A DNA stretch of 64,000 bases from SKIA01 sp047602905. Its GTDB lineage: Archaea > Nanobdellota > Nanobdellia > Woesearchaeales > SKIA01. The translations under genes were made by a program, and so were the position numbers. The notes under the pieces were generated by a model, which did not search any database, was not told the DNA's origin, and saw nothing but the letters and a program-made list of their open reading frames with translations. Location: positions 11,738 to 75,737 of the forward strand of contig JBLKOP010000005.1 in NCBI GenBank assembly GCA_047602905.1, given 5' to 3'. Positions 52,274 to 59,806 of this stretch are shown one piece after another; within the stretch, counting starts at the first letter, position 1; every line of letters starts with the position of its first letter.

Positions 52274-52801
52274 ATGAGATACGCGTATTTGTTTGTACTT
52301 GTCTTTCTTGTTGGTTGTGTTGGTGTTTATGAAACGCACGAGGAGGCTGAGCACGCAGTTCACGATCCTCATATCCACGCGGTTTCTTCTGAGCAAGAGT
52401 TTCTTGTTGAGATGATTCCTCATCACCAAGAAGCAGTTGATACCTCACAAGTCATTGTTGACTCCTCTCAAAACCCTTCTTTAGTTGCTCTTGCGCAAGG
52501 TATTATTGATGAGCAAGTCGCTGAGATTGCTTTTATGACTTCATTACTTGAGCGCTACGACGCAGAGCTTGTTTCTTCGTACAGGCCTATGATGGGTGAC
52601 TTATCTCTTCTTCGCGGTAACTCCTTGGATGTAGCGTACATTACAGGCATGATTGCTCATCACCAAGCAGCTATTGTTATGGCTCGTAGCGTTCTTGAAC
52701 TACGCCCTTCTGAGGAGGTGTTTGTTCTTGCAAACAATATTATTGAGTCACAAACAACAGAGGTTTTTTTGTTACGTGAATTTCTTAGTGAGTATGAGTA
52801 A
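52274..52801 (+). CDS. DUF305 lipoprotein
   Basis: A 175-residue secreted protein. The N-terminus (MRYAYLFVLVFLVGC) is a lipoprotein-type signal with Cys at the lipobox. It has two ferritin-like DUF305 halves marked by FLVEMIPHHQEAVD and ITGMIAHHQAAIVM. His pairs and Met residues suggest metal binding; the family is often near copper genes. The ATG at 52274 is chosen from the TTTATTAAG element 31 nt upstream. Its 3' end overlaps the convergent hydrolase by 17 bp. Confidence 0.85.
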   Translation: MRYAYLFVLVFLVGCVGVYETHEEAEHAVHDPHIHAVSSEQEFLVEMIPHHQEAVDTSQVIVDSSQNPSLVALAQGIIDEQVAEIAFMTSLLERYDAELVSSYRPMMGDLSLLRGNSLDVAYITGMIAHHQAAIVMARSVLELRPSEEVFVLANNIIESQTTEVFLLREFLSEYE

Positions 52802-53540
52802 GTATTTCTTGTAGAAGCATTCTTGTTTCTGAGTAACTATAGATGTTGTTATGTCCTGCTTGTTGTATGAGTGTTCGTTCTCCTCGCAAATCCTCACTTA
52901 GTGTTGCAGGTACTACTCGGTCTTTTTCTGCGTGAATAATCGTTGTTGGGGTGTTTGTTTCTTCAAGATACTTGTTTGTTGGGTACTCTTCTTTTATCAA
53001 CCAAGAAACAGGGTATATCTTGTAGTGTTTCTTCGCTACTGCTTCTAAGCTACTAAACGGGTTTATGAGTATTAGCTGGTCTACTCTTGTTTGTGTGCTG
53101 TGATACGCAGCTACTGCTGCTCCTAGGCTTTCTCCTAGTACTGTTACGCTAGTCGGCTCTTGTTTAGTAAGCCACTCTATAAGTTCATTTACTGCTTGGT
53201 ACGTTCTTTCTTCACTTGGTTTTTGTGTATCTCCTGCGTATCCAGGATACTCTAGTATCACGAGTGTTTTGTTGCTGTACTCACGAAAATGCGCTCTGTT
53301 ACATGCTCTTCCTGCGTTTCCATGATACACTACGAGGTAGTCGCTACTAGTGCCGCTAACATACATACGAGTGTTTTTGTGCGTTACTTGTTCTTCGCTA
53401 CTAAACGCTACGCAGTCAGTAAACGCCTCCTTTGAGGGGTGGTAGGTGAGGGTTGTTTGCGCAACGTACAGGTACGCTCCTAAGAACACGTATATGAGTA
53501 TCGCGGTAATAAGTAGTTGTTTGATGACGTACTGAATCAC
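52785..53540 (-). CDS. Membrane-anchored alpha/beta hydrolase (ABHD13/17-like)
   Basis: A 251-residue protein with one N-terminal membrane helix (about 5-28) and an alpha/beta hydrolase domain: oxyanion loop VVYHGNAGR, 'EYPGYAGD', nucleophile Ser in VLGESLGAAVA, an Asp in HAEKDRVVP and a His in QAGHNNIY. The HGNAG and YPGYG-like motifs match the BEM46/ABHD13 serine hydrolases. The active site probably faces outside. The substrate is unknown. The start is GTG, divergent from the MscS gene. Confidence 0.85.
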   Translation of the reverse strand: MIQYVIKQLLITAILIYVFLGAYLYVAQTTLTYHPSKEAFTDCVAFSSEEQVTHKNTRMYVSGTSSDYLVVYHGNAGRACNRAHFREYSNKTLVILEYPGYAGDTQKPSEERTYQAVNELIEWLTKQEPTSVTVLGESLGAAVAAYHSTQTRVDQLILINPFSSLEAVAKKHYKIYPVSWLIKEEYPTNKYLEETNTPTTIIHAEKDRVVPATLSEDLRGERTLIQQAGHNNIYSYSETRMLLQEILTHTH

Positions 53541-53572
53541 TTGTTCTCTTCTCTGTATTAGCAGACGCTATC

Positions 53573-53580
53573 TTTATAAT
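53573..53580 (+). promoter_or_regulatory. TATA box of the MscS gene
   Basis: TTTATAAT begins 31 nt before ATG 53604 and excludes the earlier in-frame ATG at 53586, which lies only 13 nt from it. Confidence 0.55.
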
Positions 53581-53603
53581 TCTTCATGTATTTCTGTTTA
53601 TTT

Positions 53604-54416
53604 ATGGAGTATGAAGAATTGCTTGTTTCATTAACGCAGTCTCTTATTAGTTACGCTCCGCAAATACTTGCTGCTCTTGTTGTTCTTGTTCTTGGGTGGT
53701 TTGTTATTAATACTCTTATTATTTTTTTGCGTCGACGGTTTACGAAGGCAGAGTTTGATGCAAGCCTTTCTGGGTTTCTGCTTAGCTTCACTAATCTCTT
53801 GCTTAAAGCTGTTCTTATCATTATTTTTGTGAGTATGCTTGGTGTACAAACAACTAGTCTTATTGCTCTTCTTGGTGCTGCTGGTTTGGCTGTTGGTCTT
53901 GCTCTTCAAGGGAGTCTTTCTAATTTTGCTGGTGGAGTGCTTATCCTTGCTCGTAAACCTTTCAAGGTTGGCGAGTTCATCTCTGCTACGGGCGTTATGG
54001 GTACTGTTGAGCTTATTGATATCCTCTACACTACGCTTAAGACTCCTGATGGGCAAGCAGTTATTGTTCCTAATGGGAAGCTGAGTAATTCTGAGATAAC
54101 AAATTTTTCTCGTAAAGGTACTCGTCGTATTAACTTAGAGGTTGGTATTAGTTACTCTAGTAATATTGATACGGCTAAAAAAATTCTTAAAAAGATTGTT
54201 GAAAGTGACAAGCGAGTATTGCCTGAGCCTGAACCTACGTACGCAGTTATTGAGCTAGGTGATTCCTCAGTTGTTCTTCGCGCTCGTTGCTGGGTGAATA
54301 ACAGCGATTATTGGTCTACGCTCTTTGATTTTACTGAGAAAACTAAAAAGTCTTTTGATAAGGGCGGCGTTAGTATCCCGTTTCCTCAACGAGACGTTCA
54401 TCTCTACAAGAAATAA
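53604..54416 (+). CDS. mscS: MscS-family mechanosensitive channel
   Basis: A 270-residue small-conductance channel. Three membrane helices occupy about 15-40, 60-85 and 90-115; the pore helix carries 'GAAGLAVGLALQGSLSNFAGGVLI' and is followed by RKPFKVGEFI and the beta domain with VIVPNGKLSNSEI and NFSRKGTRR. Length matches minimal MscS. It releases solutes during osmotic downshock. Confidence 0.94.
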   Translation: MEYEELLVSLTQSLISYAPQILAALVVLVLGWFVINTLIIFLRRRFTKAEFDASLSGFLLSFTNLLLKAVLIIIFVSMLGVQTTSLIALLGAAGLAVGLALQGSLSNFAGGVLILARKPFKVGEFISATGVMGTVELIDILYTTLKTPDGQAVIVPNGKLSNSEITNFSRKGTRRINLEVGISYSSNIDTAKKILKKIVESDKRVLPEPEPTYAVIELGDSSVVLRARCWVNNSDYWSTLFDFTEKTKKSFDKGGVSIPFPQRDVHLYKK

Positions 54417-54437
54417 TCTTTTGCTTTACGCAAACAC

Positions 54438-54445
54438 TTTAAAAT
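54438..54445 (+). promoter_or_regulatory. TATA box of the amino-acid dehydrogenase gene
   Basis: TTTAAAAT begins 29 nt before ATG 54467 (TTGTATG context). Confidence 0.55.
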
Positions 54446-54466
54446 AGTTACTTGCTTGTTTGTTGT

Positions 54467-55540
54467 ATGAGTTCTTTTGACGATATAGGTCCAGAAGTCG
54501 TTCTTCATCTCTACGATTCAGCAACTTCTTTGCGAGCAGTTATTGTTCTTGATAACACTCGTCGAGGTCCTGCTAAGGGAGGTATTCGTATGACTTCTTC
54601 TGTTGATGAACAAGAAGTTCGCGAGCTTGCTCGTGCGATGACACTAAAAAACGCTCTTGCTAATTTGCCGTTTGGAGGAGGAAAAAGCGGCATCGTTGCT
54701 AATCCTAAAGACTTTTCTAGTGATGAGAAGCGTTTGCTTGTTGAGTCATTTGCAAGAAGACTTTCTCTTATCGCTCCCAAACACTACATAGCAGCTCCAG
54801 ACATTGCTATGGGCTCTGAGGATATGCGGGTTATTGCTGGTGTTGCTGGCAAGAAATCTGTTACTGGAAAACCCGTTGATATTGGTGGTCTTTCTGGTAA
54901 AGAAGAAAGCACTGGTTTTGGTGTTTTTGTTGCTACCAAGGAAGTTCTTTTGTTAAACGATCAGTCTCTTGAGGGTGTTCGTGTCGCTATTCAGGGTTTT
55001 GGTAACGTGGGGAGTTTTGCTGCTCGTTTCTTAGAGCAAGCAGGTGCTGTTATTGTTGCGGTTAGTGATAGCTCAGCAACGATTGTTAACCAAGAAGGTT
55101 TTGTTGTTGATGACTTAGTCTCGTTTAAAGAGGGCGGTGGTCGCTTCTCGGATTATGATGCAGAAACTCAAGAAGCAAGTAGTGTGTTGTTTCTTGATTG
55201 TGACGTGCTTATCCCTGCTGCTCAAGCAAGAGTGGTTGCTGAAGAAAACGTTTCTCAACTACAAGCGAAGTATATCGTTCAAGGAGCAAACCTTCCTGTT
55301 ACTGAGTCTGCTGAGCGTCTCTTAGAGCAACGGGGTGTTGTTATTGTTCCTGATATTTTAGCGAATGCTGGTGGTGTGATTGCGAGTTGGTGTGAGCACG
55401 AAGGTCTTTCTAGTGAGGAGATGTTCTCTGAGATTGAGCAAAGAATTTCTGCAAACGTCTCTGAGCTCTCGGACGTGTTTACTTCTTCTGCTTGTGCTCG
55501 TGATGCGTGTGTATTACTTGCAAAAAAGCGCTTAGATTAG
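54467..55540 (+). CDS. Glu/Leu/Phe/Val dehydrogenase
   Basis: A 357-residue NAD(P)-dependent amino-acid dehydrogenase. Substrate and catalytic motifs: RGPAKGGIRM, LPFGGGKSGI (catalytic Lys), APDIAMGSEDM (catalytic Asp), then VTGKPVDIGGLSGKEESTGFGV and the Rossmann motif IQGFGNVGSFAA; 'DILANAGGVIASWCEH' closes the site. The core is glutamate dehydrogenase-like, yet the usual first 50-60 residues are missing, giving leucine-dehydrogenase length. No in-frame sequence upstream could restore them and the promoter sits at the normal distance, so the short form is genuine. Substrate choice is uncertain. Confidence 0.88.
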   Translation: MSSFDDIGPEVVLHLYDSATSLRAVIVLDNTRRGPAKGGIRMTSSVDEQEVRELARAMTLKNALANLPFGGGKSGIVANPKDFSSDEKRLLVESFARRLSLIAPKHYIAAPDIAMGSEDMRVIAGVAGKKSVTGKPVDIGGLSGKEESTGFGVFVATKEVLLLNDQSLEGVRVAIQGFGNVGSFAARFLEQAGAVIVAVSDSSATIVNQEGFVVDDLVSFKEGGGRFSDYDAETQEASSVLFLDCDVLIPAAQARVVAEENVSQLQAKYIVQGANLPVTESAERLLEQRGVVIVPDILANAGGVIASWCEHEGLSSEEMFSEIEQRISANVSELSDVFTSSACARDACVLLAKKRLD

Positions 55541-55584
55541 TCTCGGCTGCTGTTTTAGGGGTGTTTTTTGCAGTACTCAAAACA

Positions 55585-55594
55585 CTATATAAAT
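55585..55594 (+). promoter_or_regulatory. TATA box of the RND/CARDB operon
   Basis: CTATATAAAT begins 30 nt before the leaderless GTG at 55615 and lies between two related sequences containing CAGTACT (55570-55578 and 55604-55619). Confidence 0.6.
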
Positions 55595-55603
55595 GATAAT
55601 AAA

Positions 55604-55619
55604 TTCACAGTACTGTGAA
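55604..55619. promoter_or_regulatory. 16-bp palindromic operator over the RND operon start
   Basis: TTCACAGTACTGTGAA is a perfect palindrome covering the GTG start codon, which should also be the transcription start. A related half-conserved copy (TTGCAGTACTCAA) lies 36 bp upstream, on the other side of the TATA box. The winged-helix protein at 59129 in the same operon is a candidate binder. Confidence 0.6.
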
Positions 55620-56724
55620 AAATAAACAATCCAGATATTCGTTATTTCTCAAAAGAATAGCACAACTACAAATACAATACCCTTTACTTGTTCTTCTTAC
55701 AATAGTTCTTCTCACACTCTTATTTGCAATACCAGCACAAGACGTACAAACAGTAGCTAGCCTTGAGCAAATGATGCCTCAAGACACTCCAGCAATAAAA
55801 GCATTCAACGACCTACGAGACCAAGAGCTAGGACGAGACGCGATAGCAGTACTTCTTCGCATAGACACACAAGGACACAACCAAAGAGTAAATATTCTTG
55901 GAGAAGACACTGACCAGTACGTGCAGATTCTCAAAAAAAATCTTCTTGAAGAAACTAGTGTTCACGAAGTACAAACACACTTACAAAACCCTGCTTTTAT
56001 CAACCAAGACCAAACAGAAGTTCTTCTCATAGCCTACACAGACGCAGCAGGAGATGATACGCGAATGAAACGACTAGCCTCTCGAGTAAGTTACCTCTCA
56101 GAGCAAGCAGTTCCGTACGCAACAAAGCCGTATCTCACAGGAACGCCAATTATTCAGCAACGTCTCGGAGAATACATACAAACTGATCAGCAACGAACAA
56201 GACTTGCAAGCACGCTACTCGTTCTTCTCATAACAGCACTTCTTTTTGGCTTTACAAGCAGCCTTATTCCAATACTTACTGTAACACTAAGCGTAAGCTG
56301 GCTGTACGGAACCATGGGATTATTTGGTCTTCCTATAAGTACGCTTGCTGGAGGAGTGGCTGCTATGGTGATAGGAATAGGAATAGACTTTGCTATTCAT
56401 TTAATGAACAAATTTAAGTTTGAGCGAAAAAACGGCTTAAGTATTCCCGAAGCAATCCAAGAAGCAGTTGTTCACACAGGAACAGCTCTAAGCGTAACGG
56501 CACTAACAACAGGAGCCGCGTTTCTTTCTTTCTTAGTAGGAGTGATGCCTGAGATGGGACGGTTTGGAATACTCATGGCACTAGGAATCTTTTACGCACT
56601 CGTACTTACCCTCATGGCACTACCAGCACTTCTAGTTCTTGAAGAACGACTTATTGCTTACTTTAGCAAAAAAGCTCGTTTCGGAATAGAAGGAGAATAC
56701 AAATTAGTGGAGGACAAACAATGA
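55615..56724 (+). CDS. RND/MMPL-like transporter, first half-size subunit
   Basis: A 369-residue protein equal to one half of an RND exporter: a membrane helix (about 20-40), a 150-residue outer domain, then five helices with TLAGGVAAMVIGIGIDFAIHLM (RND helix-4 aspartate), and PEMGRFGILMALGIF. Full-length MMPL proteins carry two such halves in one chain; here the second half is the next gene, overlapping by ATGA. It starts with GTG inside a palindrome. The cargo is unknown; lipids or cell-surface components are common for this family. Confidence 0.88.
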   Translation: MKNKQSRYSLFLKRIAQLQIQYPLLVLLTIVLLTLLFAIPAQDVQTVASLEQMMPQDTPAIKAFNDLRDQELGRDAIAVLLRIDTQGHNQRVNILGEDTDQYVQILKKNLLEETSVHEVQTHLQNPAFINQDQTEVLLIAYTDAAGDDTRMKRLASRVSYLSEQAVPYATKPYLTGTPIIQQRLGEYIQTDQQRTRLASTLLVLLITALLFGFTSSLIPILTVTLSVSWLYGTMGLFGLPISTLAGGVAAMVIGIGIDFAIHLMNKFKFERKNGLSIPEAIQEAVVHTGTALSVTALTTGAAFLSFLVGVMPEMGRFGILMALGIFYALVLTLMALPALLVLEERLIAYFSKKARFGIEGEYKLVEDKQ

Positions 56725-57734
56725 TTGATGTAGTAGCAGAAAAGCTTGGACGAGCACAAGCAAAAAAACCGTTTGTATTCGTAGCAGCCTTCATAACACT
56801 CATCCTTCTTACTGCTCCAGGAATTTTTTTACTCATAGGAAACGTAGAGGCTAGTCTTGAAAACGTTCTTCCAAGCAACGTAGAAAGCGTAGCAACAATG
56901 AATGATGCACGAACGCAATACAGCGCAGACATGCTTCACGTAGTTTTGTACGCGCAAGACGGACTAGTTGACGTTCGAGAAGCACAAAGCTTTGCTTACG
57001 AAATAGCTTCTCGATTAGAAAACAGCCCGCAAATAGTTTCTGTACAAGCAACCCTTGATGAAAGCCGAGTAAACCATGACTACACACTAGCAGTTATTGA
57101 CGTACAAGCAGACACAGGAACAAGCACAGAAAAAATTTCTTTAGCAATACAAACAATCAATCAAGCAATAGAATCATCACAACCAAGCAACCCAGGAGTA
57201 CGAGCAGAAATAACTGGTTTTGCAGCAATTGATCAAGCAACGTTTCAGACAATAATGAGTGATTTCTTAGTCATAACAGGAGTTGCTATGGCATTTATCT
57301 TACTTGTAGTTTTTAGTTTGTTTAGAAGCATTCGCTACACGCTCATACCAATGGCTTCAGTAATGGTAGCACTCATAGCAACGATGGGAGTAACAGGCTA
57401 CCTTTCTATAACAATAACTGTAGTTACTATGGTGGCTGCAGCGATGATTCTTGGCTTAGGAATAGACTTTGGTATACACATCATTCACAGCTACAACGAG
57501 TACCGAAGAACAAGAAAACCAGCTAATGCTATGAAAAGAACTGTTCAAGAACTCTTTCGCGCACAGCTAGGAGCAAGTCTTACGACAAGTGCGGGCTTTC
57601 TTGCTTTAGCACTAGGGGTACTTCCTGCAATGGCAAACCTTGGCTTAGTGCTTGCTATAGGTATCATGTTTACGTTTCTTGCAAGCACCATGCTTCTTCC
57701 CCCACTACTACTATTAACGGAGAATTCACAATGA
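56721..57734 (+). CDS. RND/MMPL-like transporter, second half-size subunit
   Basis: A 337-residue half transporter with the same plan: helix 1 at about 17-38, outer domain (40-185), then five helices including VVTMVAAAMILGLGIDFGIHI, with Asp at the equivalent position, and LPAMANLGLVLAIG. Sequence identity with the first half is low outside the motifs, so the pair is likely a heterodimer rather than a recent duplication. It overlaps both neighbours by 4 bp. Confidence 0.88.
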   Translation: MIDVVAEKLGRAQAKKPFVFVAAFITLILLTAPGIFLLIGNVEASLENVLPSNVESVATMNDARTQYSADMLHVVLYAQDGLVDVREAQSFAYEIASRLENSPQIVSVQATLDESRVNHDYTLAVIDVQADTGTSTEKISLAIQTINQAIESSQPSNPGVRAEITGFAAIDQATFQTIMSDFLVITGVAMAFILLVVFSLFRSIRYTLIPMASVMVALIATMGVTGYLSITITVVTMVAAAMILGLGIDFGIHIIHSYNEYRRTRKPANAMKRTVQELFRAQLGASLTTSAGFLALALGVLPAMANLGLVLAIGIMFTFLASTMLLPPLLLLTENSQ

Positions 57735-58939
57735 AAAAAACCTATATATACGTGCTAGCACTTGTTTTGCTGATTCCAGCAGTAAGTGCAAGCATACAAC
57801 TTGACGGTATATCAACAGACCCAGCAATTATTGCTGCAGGAGACTCAGTTGATGTAATTGTTGAGTACAGTACCGGAAGCTTCAACGACCGATTCGCAAC
57901 TAGCGAGTACAGATTCGCGCCCAGACTCATAGCTGGAGATGCTCAGACAAGCGAGTACGTAACGATTAGTGACCCGCAAGGAATTTCTCGTTTCGCAACT
58001 CTTCCTGCAGGAGCAACGAGAACACAAGTGTTTCGTATAAAAGTCTCTGAGCAAGCACCTGCTGATAAGTACTCTTTTGAGCTCATTGGAGAATGGACTC
58101 GCAACGGAGTAGTTGAGCAGGCAGTTCTTTCTGAGAGGTTCTTCTTGGATGTAAAACGTGAAGCGATTGTTCTTTCTGTCTCTGATGTACGAAGTGATCC
58201 TCAACGGCTTCTTCCAGGAACAAGAGAAGCAACTCTTCACGTGCAAATAAGTAATTCAGGAAGCAAAGACGCCTTTGATGTTCGCTTGCACGCTGAAATG
58301 CCAGAAAACATTACTTCAAGCTTTGCAAGCAGTACCCGATCATACGTAGGAAGTGTTGCTTCAGGAAGTGTCCAGCACACTACACTCACTGTTGATTTAC
58401 ATGAGGCTTTGCTTAGCGGAGAGCACGAAATAGAGTACACGCTTATGTACCGTGATGACAGCCAAAATGCGTACGAAACACGAGTAACTGCTCCTTTGTT
58501 TATCTCAGAGAAGCCTCTTTTGCGTGTTGAGAGCATGAACTCGACGTTAGTTGCTGGCAGAGAAGCAACTCTTTCTTTGCGAGTACACAACCATGGAGTT
58601 GTTGCTGCTGAAGCAATTGATGTTCGCTTACTTACCGAAAGTAATCAGCCCTTTGATCTCTCAACGAGAAGTGCGTATATTGGAAAGCTGTATCCTAATG
58701 AGAGCACAACAGTTCATTTGCGTGTAGCTGCTCAGCAAGAAGCTCTTGCTGGTGAGTACAATATCCCTGTGCTCCTTCGAGCTACTGGCGATAGTAATCA
58801 CAACGACAACACCGTGTATACGTTTAGAGAGCGAGCAGTTGTTTCTGTGCACGAAAACAATAAGAACTTCTACGCAGCCATCGGCTTAGTAGCTGTTTTA
58901 TTGCTTGCAGGGTTGTTTGTTTGGAGGAAGTACCGATGA
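57731..58939 (+). CDS. Exported COG1361/CARDB-like beta-sandwich protein
   Basis: A 402-residue exported protein with a signal peptide (1-20, ending VSAS), three Ig/CARDB-like beta domains (about 20-150, 155-270, 275-375: 'PGTREATLHVQISNSGSKDAFDV', 'AGREATLSLRVHNHGVVAAEAIDV') and a C-terminal membrane helix (381-398) ending WRKYR. Such proteins commonly accompany MMPL-type exporters in archaea and may act as their extracellular partner. It overlaps both flanking genes by ATGA. Confidence 0.85.
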   Translation: MKKTYIYVLALVLLIPAVSASIQLDGISTDPAIIAAGDSVDVIVEYSTGSFNDRFATSEYRFAPRLIAGDAQTSEYVTISDPQGISRFATLPAGATRTQVFRIKVSEQAPADKYSFELIGEWTRNGVVEQAVLSERFFLDVKREAIVLSVSDVRSDPQRLLPGTREATLHVQISNSGSKDAFDVRLHAEMPENITSSFASSTRSYVGSVASGSVQHTTLTVDLHEALLSGEHEIEYTLMYRDDSQNAYETRVTAPLFISEKPLLRVESMNSTLVAGREATLSLRVHNHGVVAAEAIDVRLLTESNQPFDLSTRSAYIGKLYPNESTTVHLRVAAQQEALAGEYNIPVLLRATGDSNHNDNTVYTFRERAVVSVHENNKNFYAAIGLVAVLLLAGLFVWRKYR

Positions 58940-59124
58940 AGCTGTGCGAATCGCTACGGTTGCTTGCTGGAGCGATGGTGTTAGTTACTGTTACTCTCAT
59001 GTACTTTGTAAGCATACATTTTGTTTGGTTAGGAGTCTTTGTAGGAGTAAACCTTATTCAGAGTGCTTTTAGTAAGACGTGTCCTGCAGTGTATATGCTT
59101 AAAAAGTGCGGAGTACAAGAGTAA
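58936..59124 (+). CDS. DUF2892 (YgaP-type) small membrane protein
   Basis: A 62-residue protein with two helices (about 7-28 and 30-48), the family pattern 'LRLLAGAMVLVTV', 'VGVNLIQSAFSKTCPAVYMLKKCG'. Both cysteines are in the C-terminal part (KTCPA, KKCG). In bacteria this domain is found alone or fused to rhodanese. The ATG at 58936 overlaps the upstream stop. Its role in this exporter operon is unknown. Confidence 0.75.
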   Translation: MKLCESLRLLAGAMVLVTVTLMYFVSIHFVWLGVFVGVNLIQSAFSKTCPAVYMLKKCGVQE

Positions 59125-59128
59125 ATAC

Positions 59129-59479
59129 ATGGACTTTGCGTGTATAGACATTGATGTTAAGCAAGTGCTTAAGTGCACGTTTGGCTTAACAAAAGCTGGC
59201 TGCGCTGTTCTCGCAAGCTTTCGTGGTGATGAGTGGCTTGTCTCTGAGGAGGTAGCTTCTCGTTGTGGCTACGACTTAGCTACTGTTCAGCGCAGTCTTA
59301 AGCACCTCTCTGAGCGAGGAGTTCTTATTCGCAGACAACAAAACCGTCCTTCAGGCGGGTATGAGTTTGCGTACACGCTTGTTTCTAAAAAAGAGTTTTC
59401 CTCACTAGTAAACAAAACACTTGATTCTTGGCTTCTTGAAGCAAAAAAGGAGGTTTCTTCTTGGAGAAGTAAGCAGTGA
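59129..59479 (+). CDS. Winged-helix transcriptional regulator
   Basis: A 116-residue DNA-binding protein: VLKCTFGLTKAGCAVLASFRGDEWLVSEEVASRCGYDLATVQRSLKHLSERGVLIRRQ is a TrmB/MarR-like winged helix with an extra helix before it and a helical C-terminus. A conserved-looking cysteine set (Cys6, Cys18, Cys26, Cys47) could sense redox or metal. Placed 4 bp after the DUF2892 gene, it may control its own operon through the palindromes at 55.6 kb. The ATG at 59129 is the only start that does not run into the upstream gene. Confidence 0.75.
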   Translation: MDFACIDIDVKQVLKCTFGLTKAGCAVLASFRGDEWLVSEEVASRCGYDLATVQRSLKHLSERGVLIRRQQNRPSGGYEFAYTLVSKKEFSSLVNKTLDSWLLEAKKEVSSWRSKQ

Positions 59480-59751
59480 GTTCTTGGTTTGTGTATCTTT
59501 TGTTGTGCAAAGATTCTTCTGTGTATACAGGTATAACTACTGATGTTGATAGGCGCGTTTCTGAGCATAAAGCAGGAACTGGTAGTAAGTATGTTGCTAG
59601 CAAAGGGTTTTGGAAACTACTTTTTTCTCTTCAGGTTTCTTCTCGCTCTGAAGCTAGTAAGGTAGAGTATGCTGTTAAGCAACTCTCTAGAGATGAAAAA
59701 TTTCGTTTTTTTCGTGAGCATAATGACAAAGTATTTGATGCGTTTTCGTAA
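59476..59751 (+). CDS. GIY-YIG nuclease-superfamily protein (UPF0213/YhbQ type)
   Basis: A 91-residue single-domain protein with FVYLLLCKDSSVYTGITTDVDRR (the GIY-YIG strand pair, here VYL...YTG), catalytic Arg in RRVSEH, 'GTGSKYVASKGFWKLLFS' and EYAVKQLSRDEK. The family is small and of uncertain function in DNA transactions. GTG start overlapping the regulator stop as GTGA. It is the last gene of the RND operon. Confidence 0.88.
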   Translation: MSSWFVYLLLCKDSSVYTGITTDVDRRVSEHKAGTGSKYVASKGFWKLLFSLQVSSRSEASKVEYAVKQLSRDEKFRFFREHNDKVFDAFS

Positions 59752-59777
59752 ATGTGTTTACTGCGTTGCAATAAGAC

Positions 59778-59785
59778 TTTTATAC
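59778..59785 (+). promoter_or_regulatory. TATA box of the phosphorylase gene
   Basis: TTTTATAC begins 29 nt before ATG 59807 (TTGTATG context). Confidence 0.6.
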
Positions 59786-59806
59786 TCTTAGCTGGAATTT
59801 TTTTGT

